NCBI GenBank assembly: GCA_041547565.1
Contig: JBFEUI010000086.1
Span: forward strand, 1 to 12,683
Direction: 5' to 3'
Origin: JBFEUI01 sp041547565
GTDB taxonomy: Bacteria; Pseudomonadota; Gammaproteobacteria; Thiohalomonadales; Thiohalomonadaceae
DNA length: 12,683 nt
Shown here: piece by piece, positions 1 to 6,462 of the stretch
Layout of the letters: every line of letters starts with the position of its first letter
Position numbering within the stretch: position 1 is the stretch's first letter
Program-made: the position numbers and the translations under genes
The notes under the pieces: model-generated
Told to the model about the DNA's origin: nothing
Seen by the model: the letters and a program-made list of their open reading frames with translations, nothing else
Databases searched by the model: none

Positions 1-1
1 G

Positions 2-82
2 AGCAAATCTGTGGCGAAGAAAAAGAAGGCCAGACGGGGAATACGGCTAAAGCCCGAGCTGGATGACAACCCTAATGATTAG
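2..82 (+). CDS. C-terminal tail of an unidentified gene, cut by the left edge
   Basis: The frame beginning at base 2 is open from the edge to a TAG at 80-82 and encodes 26 residues. It starts with a very basic stretch (AKKKKARR) and ends in an acidic tail (ELDDNPND). This composition is plausible for a real C-terminus, and no competing gene lies here. With so few residues no family can be named, and a chance open frame is possible. The next 87 bases, up to the start of the following gene, show no gene, tRNA or convincing terminator. Confidence 0.3.
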   Translation, partial: SKSVAKKKKARRGIRLKPELDDNPND

Positions 83-169
83 GACTGTGCGAATGGTGAT
101 GAACTTGGCGTGTGATTGCCGGAGATGTGCCCGCAGCGTCGGCATCAAAAGGCAAAGAGGTCGTACTGA

Positions 170-613
170 ATGAGGGCAGCCGCACTGCTGTTGTTGTTTC
201 TTGTCAATGGCGCAACTTTGGCGCAGGAGAGGCCCTGGGGCGCCTATGCGACACAGGGGGGACACGAACAGGGTCATTATCAGGTGCCGGGGTATCGCGG
301 GCGCTATAACCCGTGGAGTGGAAACACAGCGCCAAAGTTGCAACAGGACAAAAGGGCCAGGCATGGCGGGCGTGAGCGGTTTTATGAACGCAGACGCGCA
401 CAAACAGCACCGGCAGATGGTGGTTACGGTAGCTATCCGCCATATGGAGGTAACCCCTACGGCGGGTATTGGGGTGGCTTGCCTGGGGGGGCCTTTTCAC
501 CTTATCCGTTGGGGACGGGATACCCCTATCCGGGTGGCCTTTACGAACCCTTTGGCGCAAGCGGCTGGGCTAACCCCTTCGGTATGTTCTGGCCAGGTTT
601 GAGTAATTGGTAA
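170..613 (+). CDS. Small exported Gly/Tyr/Pro-rich protein, possibly sulfur globule-associated
   Basis: The product is 147 residues. Residues 1-18 form a signal peptide (a Leu-rich core ending TLA, with likely cleavage before QE), so the mature protein should be extracytoplasmic. The middle (about 55-80) is strongly basic with an Arg/Glu cluster. The rest, from about 85, is a low-complexity Gly/Tyr/Pro/Trp/Phe-rich tail with motifs such as GGYGSYPPYGG. The ATG at 170 has an AAAGAGG Shine-Dalgarno at 154-160. The tail composition resembles the sulfur globule protein encoded next, which makes an envelope-protein or accessory structural role attractive. No catalytic motif is visible and I do not recognise a named family. 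The gene is well supported by its signal peptide, ribosome site and position; the function is inferred from composition and neighbourhood only. Confidence 0.7.
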   Translation: MRAAALLLLFLVNGATLAQERPWGAYATQGGHEQGHYQVPGYRGRYNPWSGNTAPKLQQDKRARHGGRERFYERRRAQTAPADGGYGSYPPYGGNPYGGYWGGLPGGAFSPYPLGTGYPYPGGLYEPFGASGWANPFGMFWPGLSNW

Positions 614-625
614 GCAAATTGGTCA

Positions 626-643
626 CCCCCTGAGATCAGGGGG
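626..643 (+). other. G/C-rich hairpin between the two small exported-protein genes
   Basis: A perfect 7-bp stem, CCCCCTG (626-632) with CAGGGGG (637-643), encloses the loop AGAT. It lies 12 nt after the stop of the upstream gene. No T-run follows, so it is not a canonical intrinsic terminator. It could protect or process the 3' end of the upstream mRNA, or separate the expression of the two structural-protein genes. Confidence 0.45.
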
Positions 644-725
644 TATCTATGGTGCAGCGTAAGAGGCGGGGGAAGCTGTTGCGTTGTGTGGGTTGTGACT
701 TCCCCATTAAAAAGGAGATTGATTT

Positions 726-1178
726 ATGAATAAAATGGCAAAAGTAGCAGCAGCCGTTGCCATCGCCGGTGCAGCAGCACTTCCTTTCCAGTCCGCCGAA
801 GCATGGTGGGGTGGTCCGGGTTGGGGCGATTCCTCCTGGGGGCCCTTTAACTCGGATGGTACCGGGGACTTTGATATGAGTTTCAGCGGTCGTGGTCGTG
901 GCTCAGGTTACGGTTATGGTCGCGGCCAAGGTTACGGTAATCCCTACTACGGTGGTTACGGTCCGTACGGTTACGGAGCCCCTTATGGTGCGCCTTATGG
1001 TTACGGAGCCCCTTATGGTGCGCCTTACGGTTACGGAGCCCCCCATGGAGCGCCTTACGGTTACGGAGCCCCCCATGGAGCGCCTTACGGTGCGCCCTAT
1101 GGCGCCCCCTACGGTGCTCCGCCGGCACCTGGTGCCCAGCAGGCACCTTCTGCACCGGCACAGGGTGGCAACAAGTAA
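726..1178 (+). CDS. sgp: Sulfur globule protein (SgpA/SgpB-type)
   Basis: The product is 150 residues. Residues 1-26 are a signal peptide (MNKMAKVAAAVAIAG core, cleavage after AEA), followed by a WWGG start to the mature chain. The mature protein is low in charge, lacks cysteine and is dominated by Gly, Tyr, Pro and Ala, including four 10-residue repeats of the GYGAPYGAPY type at residues 82-121 and a Pro/Ala/Gln-rich tail. This combination is typical of the small structural proteins that form the protein envelope around sulfur globules in Allochromatium-type sulfur oxidisers, where deposited sulfur lies outside the cytoplasm. The ATG at 726 has a very strong AAGGAG (712-717) with 8-nt spacing, consistent with high-level translation. 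A different exported glycine-rich structural protein cannot be fully excluded. The family name is used generically; which paralogue (A, B, C) it is cannot be decided here. Confidence 0.8.
   Translation: MNKMAKVAAAVAIAGAAALPFQSAEAWWGGPGWGDSSWGPFNSDGTGDFDMSFSGRGRGSGYGYGRGQGYGNPYYGGYGPYGYGAPYGAPYGYGAPYGAPYGYGAPHGAPYGYGAPHGAPYGAPYGAPYGAPPAPGAQQAPSAPAQGGNK
969..1088 (+). repeat. Four in-frame 30-bp tandem repeats inside the sulfur globule gene
   Basis: The units are 969-998, 999-1028, 1029-1058 and 1059-1088, each encoding GYGAPYGAPY or GYGAPHGAPY. Units 1 and 2 differ only in the last base. Units 3 and 4 are identical to each other and differ from unit 2 at three bases. Shorter degenerate GAPY units continue to about 1120. 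The AABB pattern points to recent duplication by slippage or unequal exchange. Confidence 0.9.
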
Positions 1179-1179
1179 C

Positions 1180-1228
1180 GGAGTCAGAGTCCGGGAAAGA
1201 GCGGGGACATTGTCCCTGCTCTGACCCC
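1180..1228. repeat. REP-like imperfect palindrome with GGGGTCAGAG-type ends
   Basis: The left end GGAGTCAGAG (1180-1189) and the right end CTCTGACCCC (1219-1228) are inverted copies with a single mismatch. Between them lies a strong hairpin, AGAGCGGGGA (1198-1207) with TCCCTGCTCT (1213-1222), having one G-T wobble and loop CATTG. The ends resemble the GGGGTCAGAG-type termini of short palindromic intergenic repeats common in proteobacteria. It starts 2 bases after the sgp stop, so it may also cap the sgp transcript or act as a weak terminator; the following CCTCTCTTT is only a partial T-run. Confidence 0.5.
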
Positions 1229-1262
1229 TCTCTTTAATTATTCTGCTGCGTAAAGAAACTGC

Positions 1263-2000
1263 ATGAAACAATTGAAAAGAATTTCACTACTGCTCTTTAT
1301 ATTGCTTCCTCTCAGTGTGAATGCCGGATGGTTTGGTAGCGACTTTTCCGCTGACGCGATACAAAAAGGGCCCGATGAAAAGGGCAGCAGAGGGAAAATG
1401 TATGTTGGCAAAGGGCGGGTTCGCACTGAGCTGGAAGGCGATAACGGCGAGCGGATTGTCGAAATTATTGATCCGTCATTGAAAAAAGGACTGTTGCTGT
1501 TCCCCGTACGAAAAACCTACATGGAAAGGCCGATGCCGGAACTTCAGCAGGCGGTGGAGGGTAGTGACGACGGAAATCCCTGTCGCAACATCGCCAATGC
1601 ACAGTGCACACTGCAGGGGCAGGAACTGGTTAACAGTCGCAATAGTGACAAGTGGGAGATTAGATCAGGTAACAGTGTTGCCACCCAGTGGAATGATGCA
1701 CAGTACAAATTCGCGGTAAAACGGGTGATCAACGGCAAGACGGTCATGGAGATGAAATACATCTCCAACGATGCGATATCCGGGCGGTATACCGAAAAGT
1801 GGCAAGCCGAATCAGTTTCGCCAAGTGGCACACTGATGCGTGCTGTCCAGTGGTACGATCCAGAGCTAAATATCGCCATCCGCCAGGAGATTGCGGGGGG
1901 GCATGTTCGTGAACTGGTCAATATAGAGGTTGCACCACAACCTGACGCAATGTTCACTGTGCCGCGTGGCTATACGAAAGAGGTGTTGCCTCAACACTAG
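1263..2000 (+). CDS. Exported LolA/DUF4412-like protein of unknown function
   Basis: The product is 245 residues. Residues 1-21 form a signal peptide (basic start, Leu/Ile-rich core, cleavage after VNA). There is no lipobox cysteine, so it should be a soluble periplasmic protein. The mature chain reads like an antiparallel beta-rich fold: an early segment (about 28-60, ending GKMYVGKGRVRTEL), then IVEIIDPSLKKGLLLFP, a VMEMKYI strand near 161-167, and a C-terminal PDAMFTVPRGY. Such features occur in DUF4412 and LolA/outer-membrane lipoprotein-sorting-like proteins. Two cysteines (C107, C115) could form a disulfide. The Shine-Dalgarno before the ATG is weak (AAAGAAA). It is the first gene of a tight five-gene run; its stop is 29 nt before the ParA-like gene. 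Family placement is by eye and tentative; binding of a hydrophobic ligand would be a reasonable but unproven role. Confidence 0.75.
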   Translation: MKQLKRISLLLFILLPLSVNAGWFGSDFSADAIQKGPDEKGSRGKMYVGKGRVRTELEGDNGERIVEIIDPSLKKGLLLFPVRKTYMERPMPELQQAVEGSDDGNPCRNIANAQCTLQGQELVNSRNSDKWEIRSGNSVATQWNDAQYKFAVKRVINGKTVMEMKYISNDAISGRYTEKWQAESVSPSGTLMRAVQWYDPELNIAIRQEIAGGHVRELVNIEVAPQPDAMFTVPRGYTKEVLPQH

Positions 2001-2029
2001 TGAGAATCCGAGTATTCAAGGTAAATTGA

Positions 2030-2662
2030 ATGATAACGGTCGTAGGAAATCTGAAGGGTGGCTCCGGCAAAAGCACCGTGGCCTTTAATCTGGCAATCTG
2101 GCTGGCGGTGCACGGTGAACGGGTGAGCGCCTTTGATCTTGACCCGCAGCGAACCCTGACCGATGTGGCAGAGGTCAGAAGCGAAGAGGGCTACACCCCG
2201 CTGTTCAGTCTCCACCATGGCGAGAGCGACGTGATTGATGAACTGCAGGATAAGAGCGGAGAGATCATTGTGGATGTGGGCACATCAGATCTTGATGCCA
2301 TGGAAGCGGCTTTGTCGGTTGCCGATCGGATCATTATACCGGTCCCTCCCAGTCAGGCGGATATATGGTCGACCCAACGCTTTCTCGGCATTGTGCGCCA
2401 ATCACTCGATGAGAAAGAACCGGAAATCTGTGTATTTGTAAACCGTGCCGACACGCACCGTGCGATACGAGAATCAGATGAGGCGGAAGAGGCGCTTGCC
2501 AGCCTTGGCGGGGTTGGTTTGATCAGGCAAAGGTTGCATCAGCGTACCGCATACCGTCGCTCCTTCAGTGAAGGGTTGGGGGTGTTCGAACTCTCCCCCT
2601 CAAGCAAGGCGGCGAATGAGTTTATGAACTTTGCCCGCATTATCTATCCAAAACTGGGATAA
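2030..2662 (+). CDS. ParA/MinD-family ATPase (cargo-positioning type)
   Basis: The 210-residue protein is a compact ParA-type ATPase without the N-terminal DNA-binding extension of large plasmid ParAs. The deviant Walker A is K9-GGSGKS-T16, with the signature lysine K9 and catalytic-loop K14. Walker A' is D36-LDPQ. The Walker B-like strand is IIVD82-VG. The C-terminal part carries an R172-x3-RR segment followed by GLGV, typical of small ParA/McdA-like proteins. Such ATPases form ATP-dependent dimers that bind nucleoid DNA or membrane and position cargo such as chromosomes, plasmids, carboxysomes or chemosensory arrays. No ParB gene or obvious parS site is next to it, so plasmid partition is unlikely. 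Its neighbours are a membrane TPR protein, a membrane coiled-coil protein and a dynamin-like GTPase, which suggests a membrane-associated cargo. Which cargo is unknown. Confidence 0.9.
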   Translation: MITVVGNLKGGSGKSTVAFNLAIWLAVHGERVSAFDLDPQRTLTDVAEVRSEEGYTPLFSLHHGESDVIDELQDKSGEIIVDVGTSDLDAMEAALSVADRIIIPVPPSQADIWSTQRFLGIVRQSLDEKEPEICVFVNRADTHRAIRESDEAEEALASLGGVGLIRQRLHQRTAYRRSFSEGLGVFELSPSSKAANEFMNFARIIYPKLG

Positions 2663-2680
2663 CAAACGGAGTAGATTGCT

Positions 2681-3436
2681 GTGAATATTTTTAGATGGAT
2701 TTTGCACCCCATTAGCTTTTTGTTGCTGATAGTCGCGGTGGCTTTTTATCTGAACCGGGCTGAGCTTTTCTCCGAGCCAAAAGTCGCGCCGGTGACTGCC
2801 GAGAGTGAATCAAACATTCCTGCCGCGGATGCCTCTCCTGTTACCAACAGCGACGCACCGCATGAGCAAGCGGCCATGGTCGCGTCTATCGAGACAACCA
2901 GGGAGATTGATGCGGTCATCCAGGAGGCCGGCGCCATTTCCCCAGAGCGTGAAACGGTGGTCGCGGCAACGGCCACTGAAGAGCCGGAAGCGGATGTGCC
3001 CGTATCAGCCAGTGAGCCGGCTGCGGCCATGGTTGTCGAGGAGGCAGGCGCAAGACAGCCCCATGTTCAACCGAATATGATGGGACAAATGCCTATGATG
3101 CCGCCAGGTCAGGCCACCCGGCCCGAACCACCCAGGCATATACAGCTGCTGTATGCCGCGCGCCGTGCTGCCTGGAGTGGGGAGTTCGACAGTGCAGTTG
3201 AAAGCTACCGTGCATTGATTGAGTTGCAGCCGGAAAACTATAATGTCCACGGTGAACTTGGCGACCTCTATCTGCGCACTGGTGAGGTTGACAAGGCACT
3301 CGATGCCTATGAACAGGCGGCCCTGCTTCTGAAAAAGGCCAACCGTACCTCGATGGCCTGGAGCGTGCTCAATTATGTCGGCCGTATCTCAGCCGAACGC
3401 GGCGATGCACTGCGTGACAAGCTGATAAACGAATAA
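2681..3436 (+). CDS. Membrane-anchored TPR protein with a long Ala/Glu/Pro linker
   Basis: The product is 251 residues, starting at GTG 2681, 18 nt after the ParA-like stop, with an ACGGAG ribosome site. Residues about 9-24 form a hydrophobic helix preceded by a positively charged end (signal anchor). Residues 31-152 are a low-complexity Ala/Val/Glu/Pro-rich linker ending in a Met/Pro stretch (MMGQMPMMPPG). Residues about 153-220 carry two tetratricopeptide repeats, with a clear W165-x-G167-E-F-D-S-A-V-x2-Y repeat and L193-G-D-L-Y-L-R-T-G followed by A206-x2-A-Y-E. A short helical tail follows. TPRs bind partner proteins. The signal-anchor topology predicts the linker and TPRs in the periplasm, although the opposite orientation cannot be excluded. 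A scaffold role for the neighbouring membrane proteins is plausible. I know no specific named family. Confidence 0.8.
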   Translation: MNIFRWILHPISFLLLIVAVAFYLNRAELFSEPKVAPVTAESESNIPAADASPVTNSDAPHEQAAMVASIETTREIDAVIQEAGAISPERETVVAATATEEPEADVPVSASEPAAAMVVEEAGARQPHVQPNMMGQMPMMPPGQATRPEPPRHIQLLYAARRAAWSGEFDSAVESYRALIELQPENYNVHGELGDLYLRTGEVDKALDAYEQAALLLKKANRTSMAWSVLNYVGRISAERGDALRDKLINE

Positions 3437-3478
3437 GGCAGAGTTCTAGATTCTCAATTCAACATTCCAGGAATAATC

Positions 3479-4012
3479 ATGGCACATACCCCCTCCGATA
3501 ATGATAAATCCCATGCTGGCGGGAAAGCGAAAGTAACCCCCATTGCCGGCAGCGAAAACTCTCTCGCAGAAGATGGTGCGCAGGGTATCGACCGTCTCGC
3601 CAGCACCTTTGAAACCAGTGCCAGACGCTGGGAGTTGGTCGTCTACCCGTCACTGTTTGCTTTTATCGTACTGGCCAGTTACGGTTTTTACCTTATCTAC
3701 AGCCTCAGTCATGATGTGGCCTCCCTGGCCCGCAACGTCGCGGTGCTGACCGAGAGCATAGATACCAACATGGATATCGTGGCAGGCCGGATGACGACAA
3801 TTTCGAGCAATGTAAACACCATGTCCAACAATGTGGAAAACATGTCGAGCAAAATGAACAACCTTGACCATATGCGCCACTCGATGGAGTCGATGACACA
3901 GGCCAGCCATGCCATGGCGCGCAGTGCCGACAATATGCAATACACGATGGGCGCTCTGAACCACAATGTCGGTCGACCGATGAGTCAGATGGGCTCATTC
4001 TTCCCCTGGTAG
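3479..4012 (+). CDS. Single-pass membrane coiled-coil protein, Met/Asn-rich heptads
   Basis: The 177-residue protein has a soluble N-terminal region (1-50), a transmembrane helix at about 53-76 and a C-terminal coiled coil at about 80-165. The heptads are unusually regular: M105, I108, V112, M115, V119, M122, M126 and L129 follow a 3-4 spacing, and exposed positions are rich in Asn and Ser. The chain ends in SFFPW. It resembles the stalk part of methyl-accepting proteins or other coiled-coil adaptors but has no HAMP domain and no chemotaxis signalling hairpin. The ATG at 3479 has AGGA at 3469-3472. The gene sits 42 nt after the TPR gene and 25 nt before the dynamin-like gene, so co-expression is likely. 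A role as oligomeric membrane adaptor or receptor for the ParA-like or dynamin-like neighbour is inference. Confidence 0.8.
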   Translation: MAHTPSDNDKSHAGGKAKVTPIAGSENSLAEDGAQGIDRLASTFETSARRWELVVYPSLFAFIVLASYGFYLIYSLSHDVASLARNVAVLTESIDTNMDIVAGRMTTISSNVNTMSNNVENMSSKMNNLDHMRHSMESMTQASHAMARSADNMQYTMGALNHNVGRPMSQMGSFFPW

Positions 4013-4037
4013 TTTATTCCTGAAATAGAGGGTACGT

Positions 4038-5558
4038 ATGTTGGGGCCTGATCCTGTTATAGAGAAACGTCTGCAAAACCTGGAAGCGCACCTCAAGAGT
4101 GAAAATCCGGTTCTGCTGTCAGCTGTCGCCGGATTTCGTGAACTGGACAAGGTGGCTTACCGCATGGGCCTGCTGGAGAAAAACCGCTCATACGCCACGC
4201 TTATTCCATGGTGGCCGCTGATATCGATACTGGGTATTTTCTCATCGGGCAAGTCGACGTTCATCAACCATTACCTTGATTACCCCCTGCAGAACACCGG
4301 CAATCAGGCGGTGGACGATAAGTTTACCGTGATCTGCCACAGCCGCGAAGGGGATGTGCACGTGCTTCCCGGACTGTCGCTGGATGCCGACCCGCGTTTC
4401 CCCTTCTATCAGATCAGCGAGGAGATCGAGAAGGTGGCTGAAGGCGAGGGCCGGCGCATCGATGCCTACCTGCAACTGAAGACATGTCCCAGCGAACTGT
4501 TGCGCGGTAAAATAGTGATTGATTCCCCGGGCTTTGATGCCGATGAACAGCGTACCTCGACGCTGCGCATTACCGAGCACATTATCAACCTTTCTGATCT
4601 GGTGCTGGTGTTTTTTGATGCGCGTCATCCGGAACCCGGTGCCATGCAGGATACACTCGAACACCTGGTGGCCAACAGCATCGGACGGGCCGACTCAAAC
4701 AAATTCCTCTATGTGCTGAACCAGATCGATACCACGGCGCGTGAGGACAATCCGGAAGAGGTGTTCGGTGCCTGGCAACGGGCACTGGCATCGAAGGGGC
4801 TGACGGCCGGCCGTTTCTACACTATCTATAATCCGTCCGCCTCGGTTCCGATTGAGGACGAAAACCTGCGTCAACGCTTTGAGTCAAAGCGTGATGCCGA
4901 CCTTTCTGAAATCCACCAGCGTATCCAGCAGGTTGAGGTGGAGCGAGCCTATCGTATCATCGGTGCGCTGGAGAAGACGGCGCGAGAGATTGAGGAGACA
5001 CAGGTGCCGCTTCTGAGCGGTGCGCTGGCCCGCTGGCGGCGATTGACGCTCCTGCTGGATGGGATAGTATTCGGCGCTGCAGCTGCCGCGCTACTGGGTT
5101 TGACGATTTACCTGGATTACTGGGAAGGGCTGACATTCCAGCCGCCATGGCTCCAGTGGCTGGGTGCACACCCCAATGCGGCACTTGCTCTTCTGGCTGT
5201 ACTGGTTGTTGCTGTCAGCTACCTGCACCACCAACTGCGGCGCCTTTCCGGTGCACGCGTTTCCCGCTGGCTCATGCGGCAGGTTGAAGACTCCGTGCAG
5301 CGAGATTGCGTGCTGGGGGCCTTTCGCAAAAGCACACGCTTCTGGCGCAGCCTGTTCAACTCCATGCCTGCCGGCTGGGGACGTCGCGCCAAGAGGCGCA
5401 TCGCCGGTGTAATTGCCGAAACGGACCGTCTGGTGCAGACACTCAACGACCGTTTTGCCAATCCGGCAGGCACTGAGGGCAGCGCGGAGATACCGCTGCC
5501 GGCAGAGAACACGGCAATAGCCACGGATACTGCCGAACATAAGTTAGAGCAAGTCTAA
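4038..5558 (+). CDS. Bacterial dynamin-like GTPase with two membrane helices
   Basis: The product is 506 residues. The N-terminal GTPase domain has G1 G66-IFSSGK-S73-T74, a G2 candidate T97 in KFTVI, G3 D162-S-P-G165 and G4 N228-Q-I-D231. The helical region about 280-335 is followed by two hydrophobic helices (about 336-358 and 380-396) and then a basic, helical C-terminal part. GTPase motifs plus paired membrane helices fit the dynamin-like/mitofusin-type or YcjX/YfjP-like large GTPases that bind and remodel membranes. The order of domains suggests the GTPase and C-terminal parts face the cytoplasm with a short periplasmic hairpin (about 360-380). It is the last gene of the cassette, 25 nt after the coiled-coil gene. 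No clear intrinsic terminator follows. The substrate membrane is unknown; fission or tubulation around inclusions, cell division, or stress repair are all possible. Confidence 0.85.
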   Translation: MLGPDPVIEKRLQNLEAHLKSENPVLLSAVAGFRELDKVAYRMGLLEKNRSYATLIPWWPLISILGIFSSGKSTFINHYLDYPLQNTGNQAVDDKFTVICHSREGDVHVLPGLSLDADPRFPFYQISEEIEKVAEGEGRRIDAYLQLKTCPSELLRGKIVIDSPGFDADEQRTSTLRITEHIINLSDLVLVFFDARHPEPGAMQDTLEHLVANSIGRADSNKFLYVLNQIDTTAREDNPEEVFGAWQRALASKGLTAGRFYTIYNPSASVPIEDENLRQRFESKRDADLSEIHQRIQQVEVERAYRIIGALEKTAREIEETQVPLLSGALARWRRLTLLLDGIVFGAAAAALLGLTIYLDYWEGLTFQPPWLQWLGAHPNAALALLAVLVVAVSYLHHQLRRLSGARVSRWLMRQVEDSVQRDCVLGAFRKSTRFWRSLFNSMPAGWGRRAKRRIAGVIAETDRLVQTLNDRFANPAGTEGSAEIPLPAENTAIATDTAEHKLEQV

Positions 5559-5656
5559 AAACTTGCATCACTCAATAAAAAGTCCGAGTATTGAGCCCGA
5601 GTAATGTAATCGTTGCGACAGTACAATAACAATACGCGACTGTCATAACCGGAAGT

Positions 5657-5662
5657 GGGGAG
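5657..5662 (+). promoter_or_regulatory. Shine-Dalgarno that decides the TTG start of uvrY
   Basis: GGGGAG lies 7 nt before TTG 5670 and overlaps the alternative in-frame GTG at 5655, which itself has no upstream ribosome site. This spacing favours TTG as the true start. The resulting N-terminus, MINVLLVDDHELVR, is the one familiar from UvrY/GacA proteins. Confidence 0.65.
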
Positions 5663-5669
5663 AGTTGAA

Positions 5670-6311
5670 TTGATTAACGTTCTGTTGGTCGATGATCACG
5701 AACTTGTACGAACCGGAATCCACCGACTGCTGGATGATGCAAAGGGTATCAGGGTTGCTGCCGAGGCCAGCAGTGGCGAGCAGGCGATCGAGTATATACG
5801 ACAGACCCCGCCAGATGTGGTGATGATGGACCTGAACATGCCCGGCATGGGCGGGCTGGAAGCCACGCGTAAGCTGAAAAAGACGGTACCTACGCTCCCG
5901 GTTATTGTGCTGACCGTACATACCGATGATCCCTATCCAAGCCAACTGCTCAAGGCAGGGGCTGCAGGCTATCTGCACAAGGGGTGTTCCGTGGATGAGA
6001 TGGTCGAGGCCATCAACGAGGTCAACAAGGGGGGGCGCTATATCAGCCGTGAGGTCGCCCAGAGCCTGGCCATGAGCTGGGTGCCCGGGACAGACGACTC
6101 ACCGATCGACACCCTGTCACAACGTGAGTTGCAGGTGATGCTGATGCTGGCAGAGGGGCAGAAGGTCAGCCAGATCTCCGCGCAACTACACCTAAGCCCC
6201 AAGACAGTCAGTACCTATCGCTCGCGGATCATCAGTAAGTTGCATGTCAACAGCGACGCAGAGTTGACACGCCTTGCGATGCGTTATGGTATCATTAAAG
6301 AAGATATGTAA
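5670..6311 (+). CDS. uvrY: UvrY/GacA-type response regulator
   Basis: This NarL/LuxR-type response regulator is 213 residues from TTG 5670 (218 from GTG 5655). The receiver domain has the acidic pair in LLVDDHELVRTG, the phosphoacceptor Asp in VVMMDLNMPGMGG, the conserved Thr in VLTVHT and the Lys in LHKG. The C-terminal helix-turn-helix has LSQRELQVMLMLAEGQKVSQIS and LSPKTVSTYRSRI, very close to UvrY/GacA. In gammaproteobacteria this regulator works with the sensor BarA/GacS and activates small RNAs that titrate CsrA/RsmA, controlling carbon flow, motility and biofilm. It lies directly upstream of uvrC, as in Escherichia coli. No BarA gene and no CsrB-like RNA is seen in the window. The roughly 110-bp region upstream gave no convincing sigma-70 promoter. 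Confidence 0.93.
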   Translation: MINVLLVDDHELVRTGIHRLLDDAKGIRVAAEASSGEQAIEYIRQTPPDVVMMDLNMPGMGGLEATRKLKKTVPTLPVIVLTVHTDDPYPSQLLKAGAAGYLHKGCSVDEMVEAINEVNKGGRYISREVAQSLAMSWVPGTDDSPIDTLSQRELQVMLMLAEGQKVSQISAQLHLSPKTVSTYRSRIISKLHVNSDAELTRLAMRYGIIKEDM

Positions 6312-6462
6312 ATCAGTAAGATACATCTTGAACTTAATGTAATATATTTGGTTTGTCATAGCCCTGTGAGCACCCCGGGGTGTACGGGTCTGCCCCTGTG
6401 ATGGATGACTCCGGTTAACATTCGCCAGGGCCTACCGCCGTATCAGCCGATTTTTCTGTATC

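Noticed and set aside
969..1088. Regular 30-bp repeats considered as a CRISPR array
   Set aside because: The units are directly adjacent with no unique spacers and encode an in-frame GYGAPYGAPY peptide.
903..1271. Long minus-strand open frames (92 and 122 codons) opposite the sulfur globule gene
   Set aside because: They arise from the stop-poor GC-rich tandem repeats of the plus-strand gene; the translations are low-complexity Arg/Thr/Gly or Arg/His repeats with no ribosome site or signal.
2030..2662. Plasmid or chromosome partition locus (parAB)
   Set aside because: The ATPase is of the small type, no ParB gene or cluster of inverted parS-like repeats is present, and the surroundings are chromosomal housekeeping genes.
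6359..6434. Structured leader or small RNA between uvrY and uvrC (CACCCCGGGGTG palindrome and a distant GCCCTG/CAGGGC pair)
   Set aside because: The palindrome lacks a T-run and the long-range pairing is short and 60 nt apart; not enough to call a terminator, riboswitch or sRNA.
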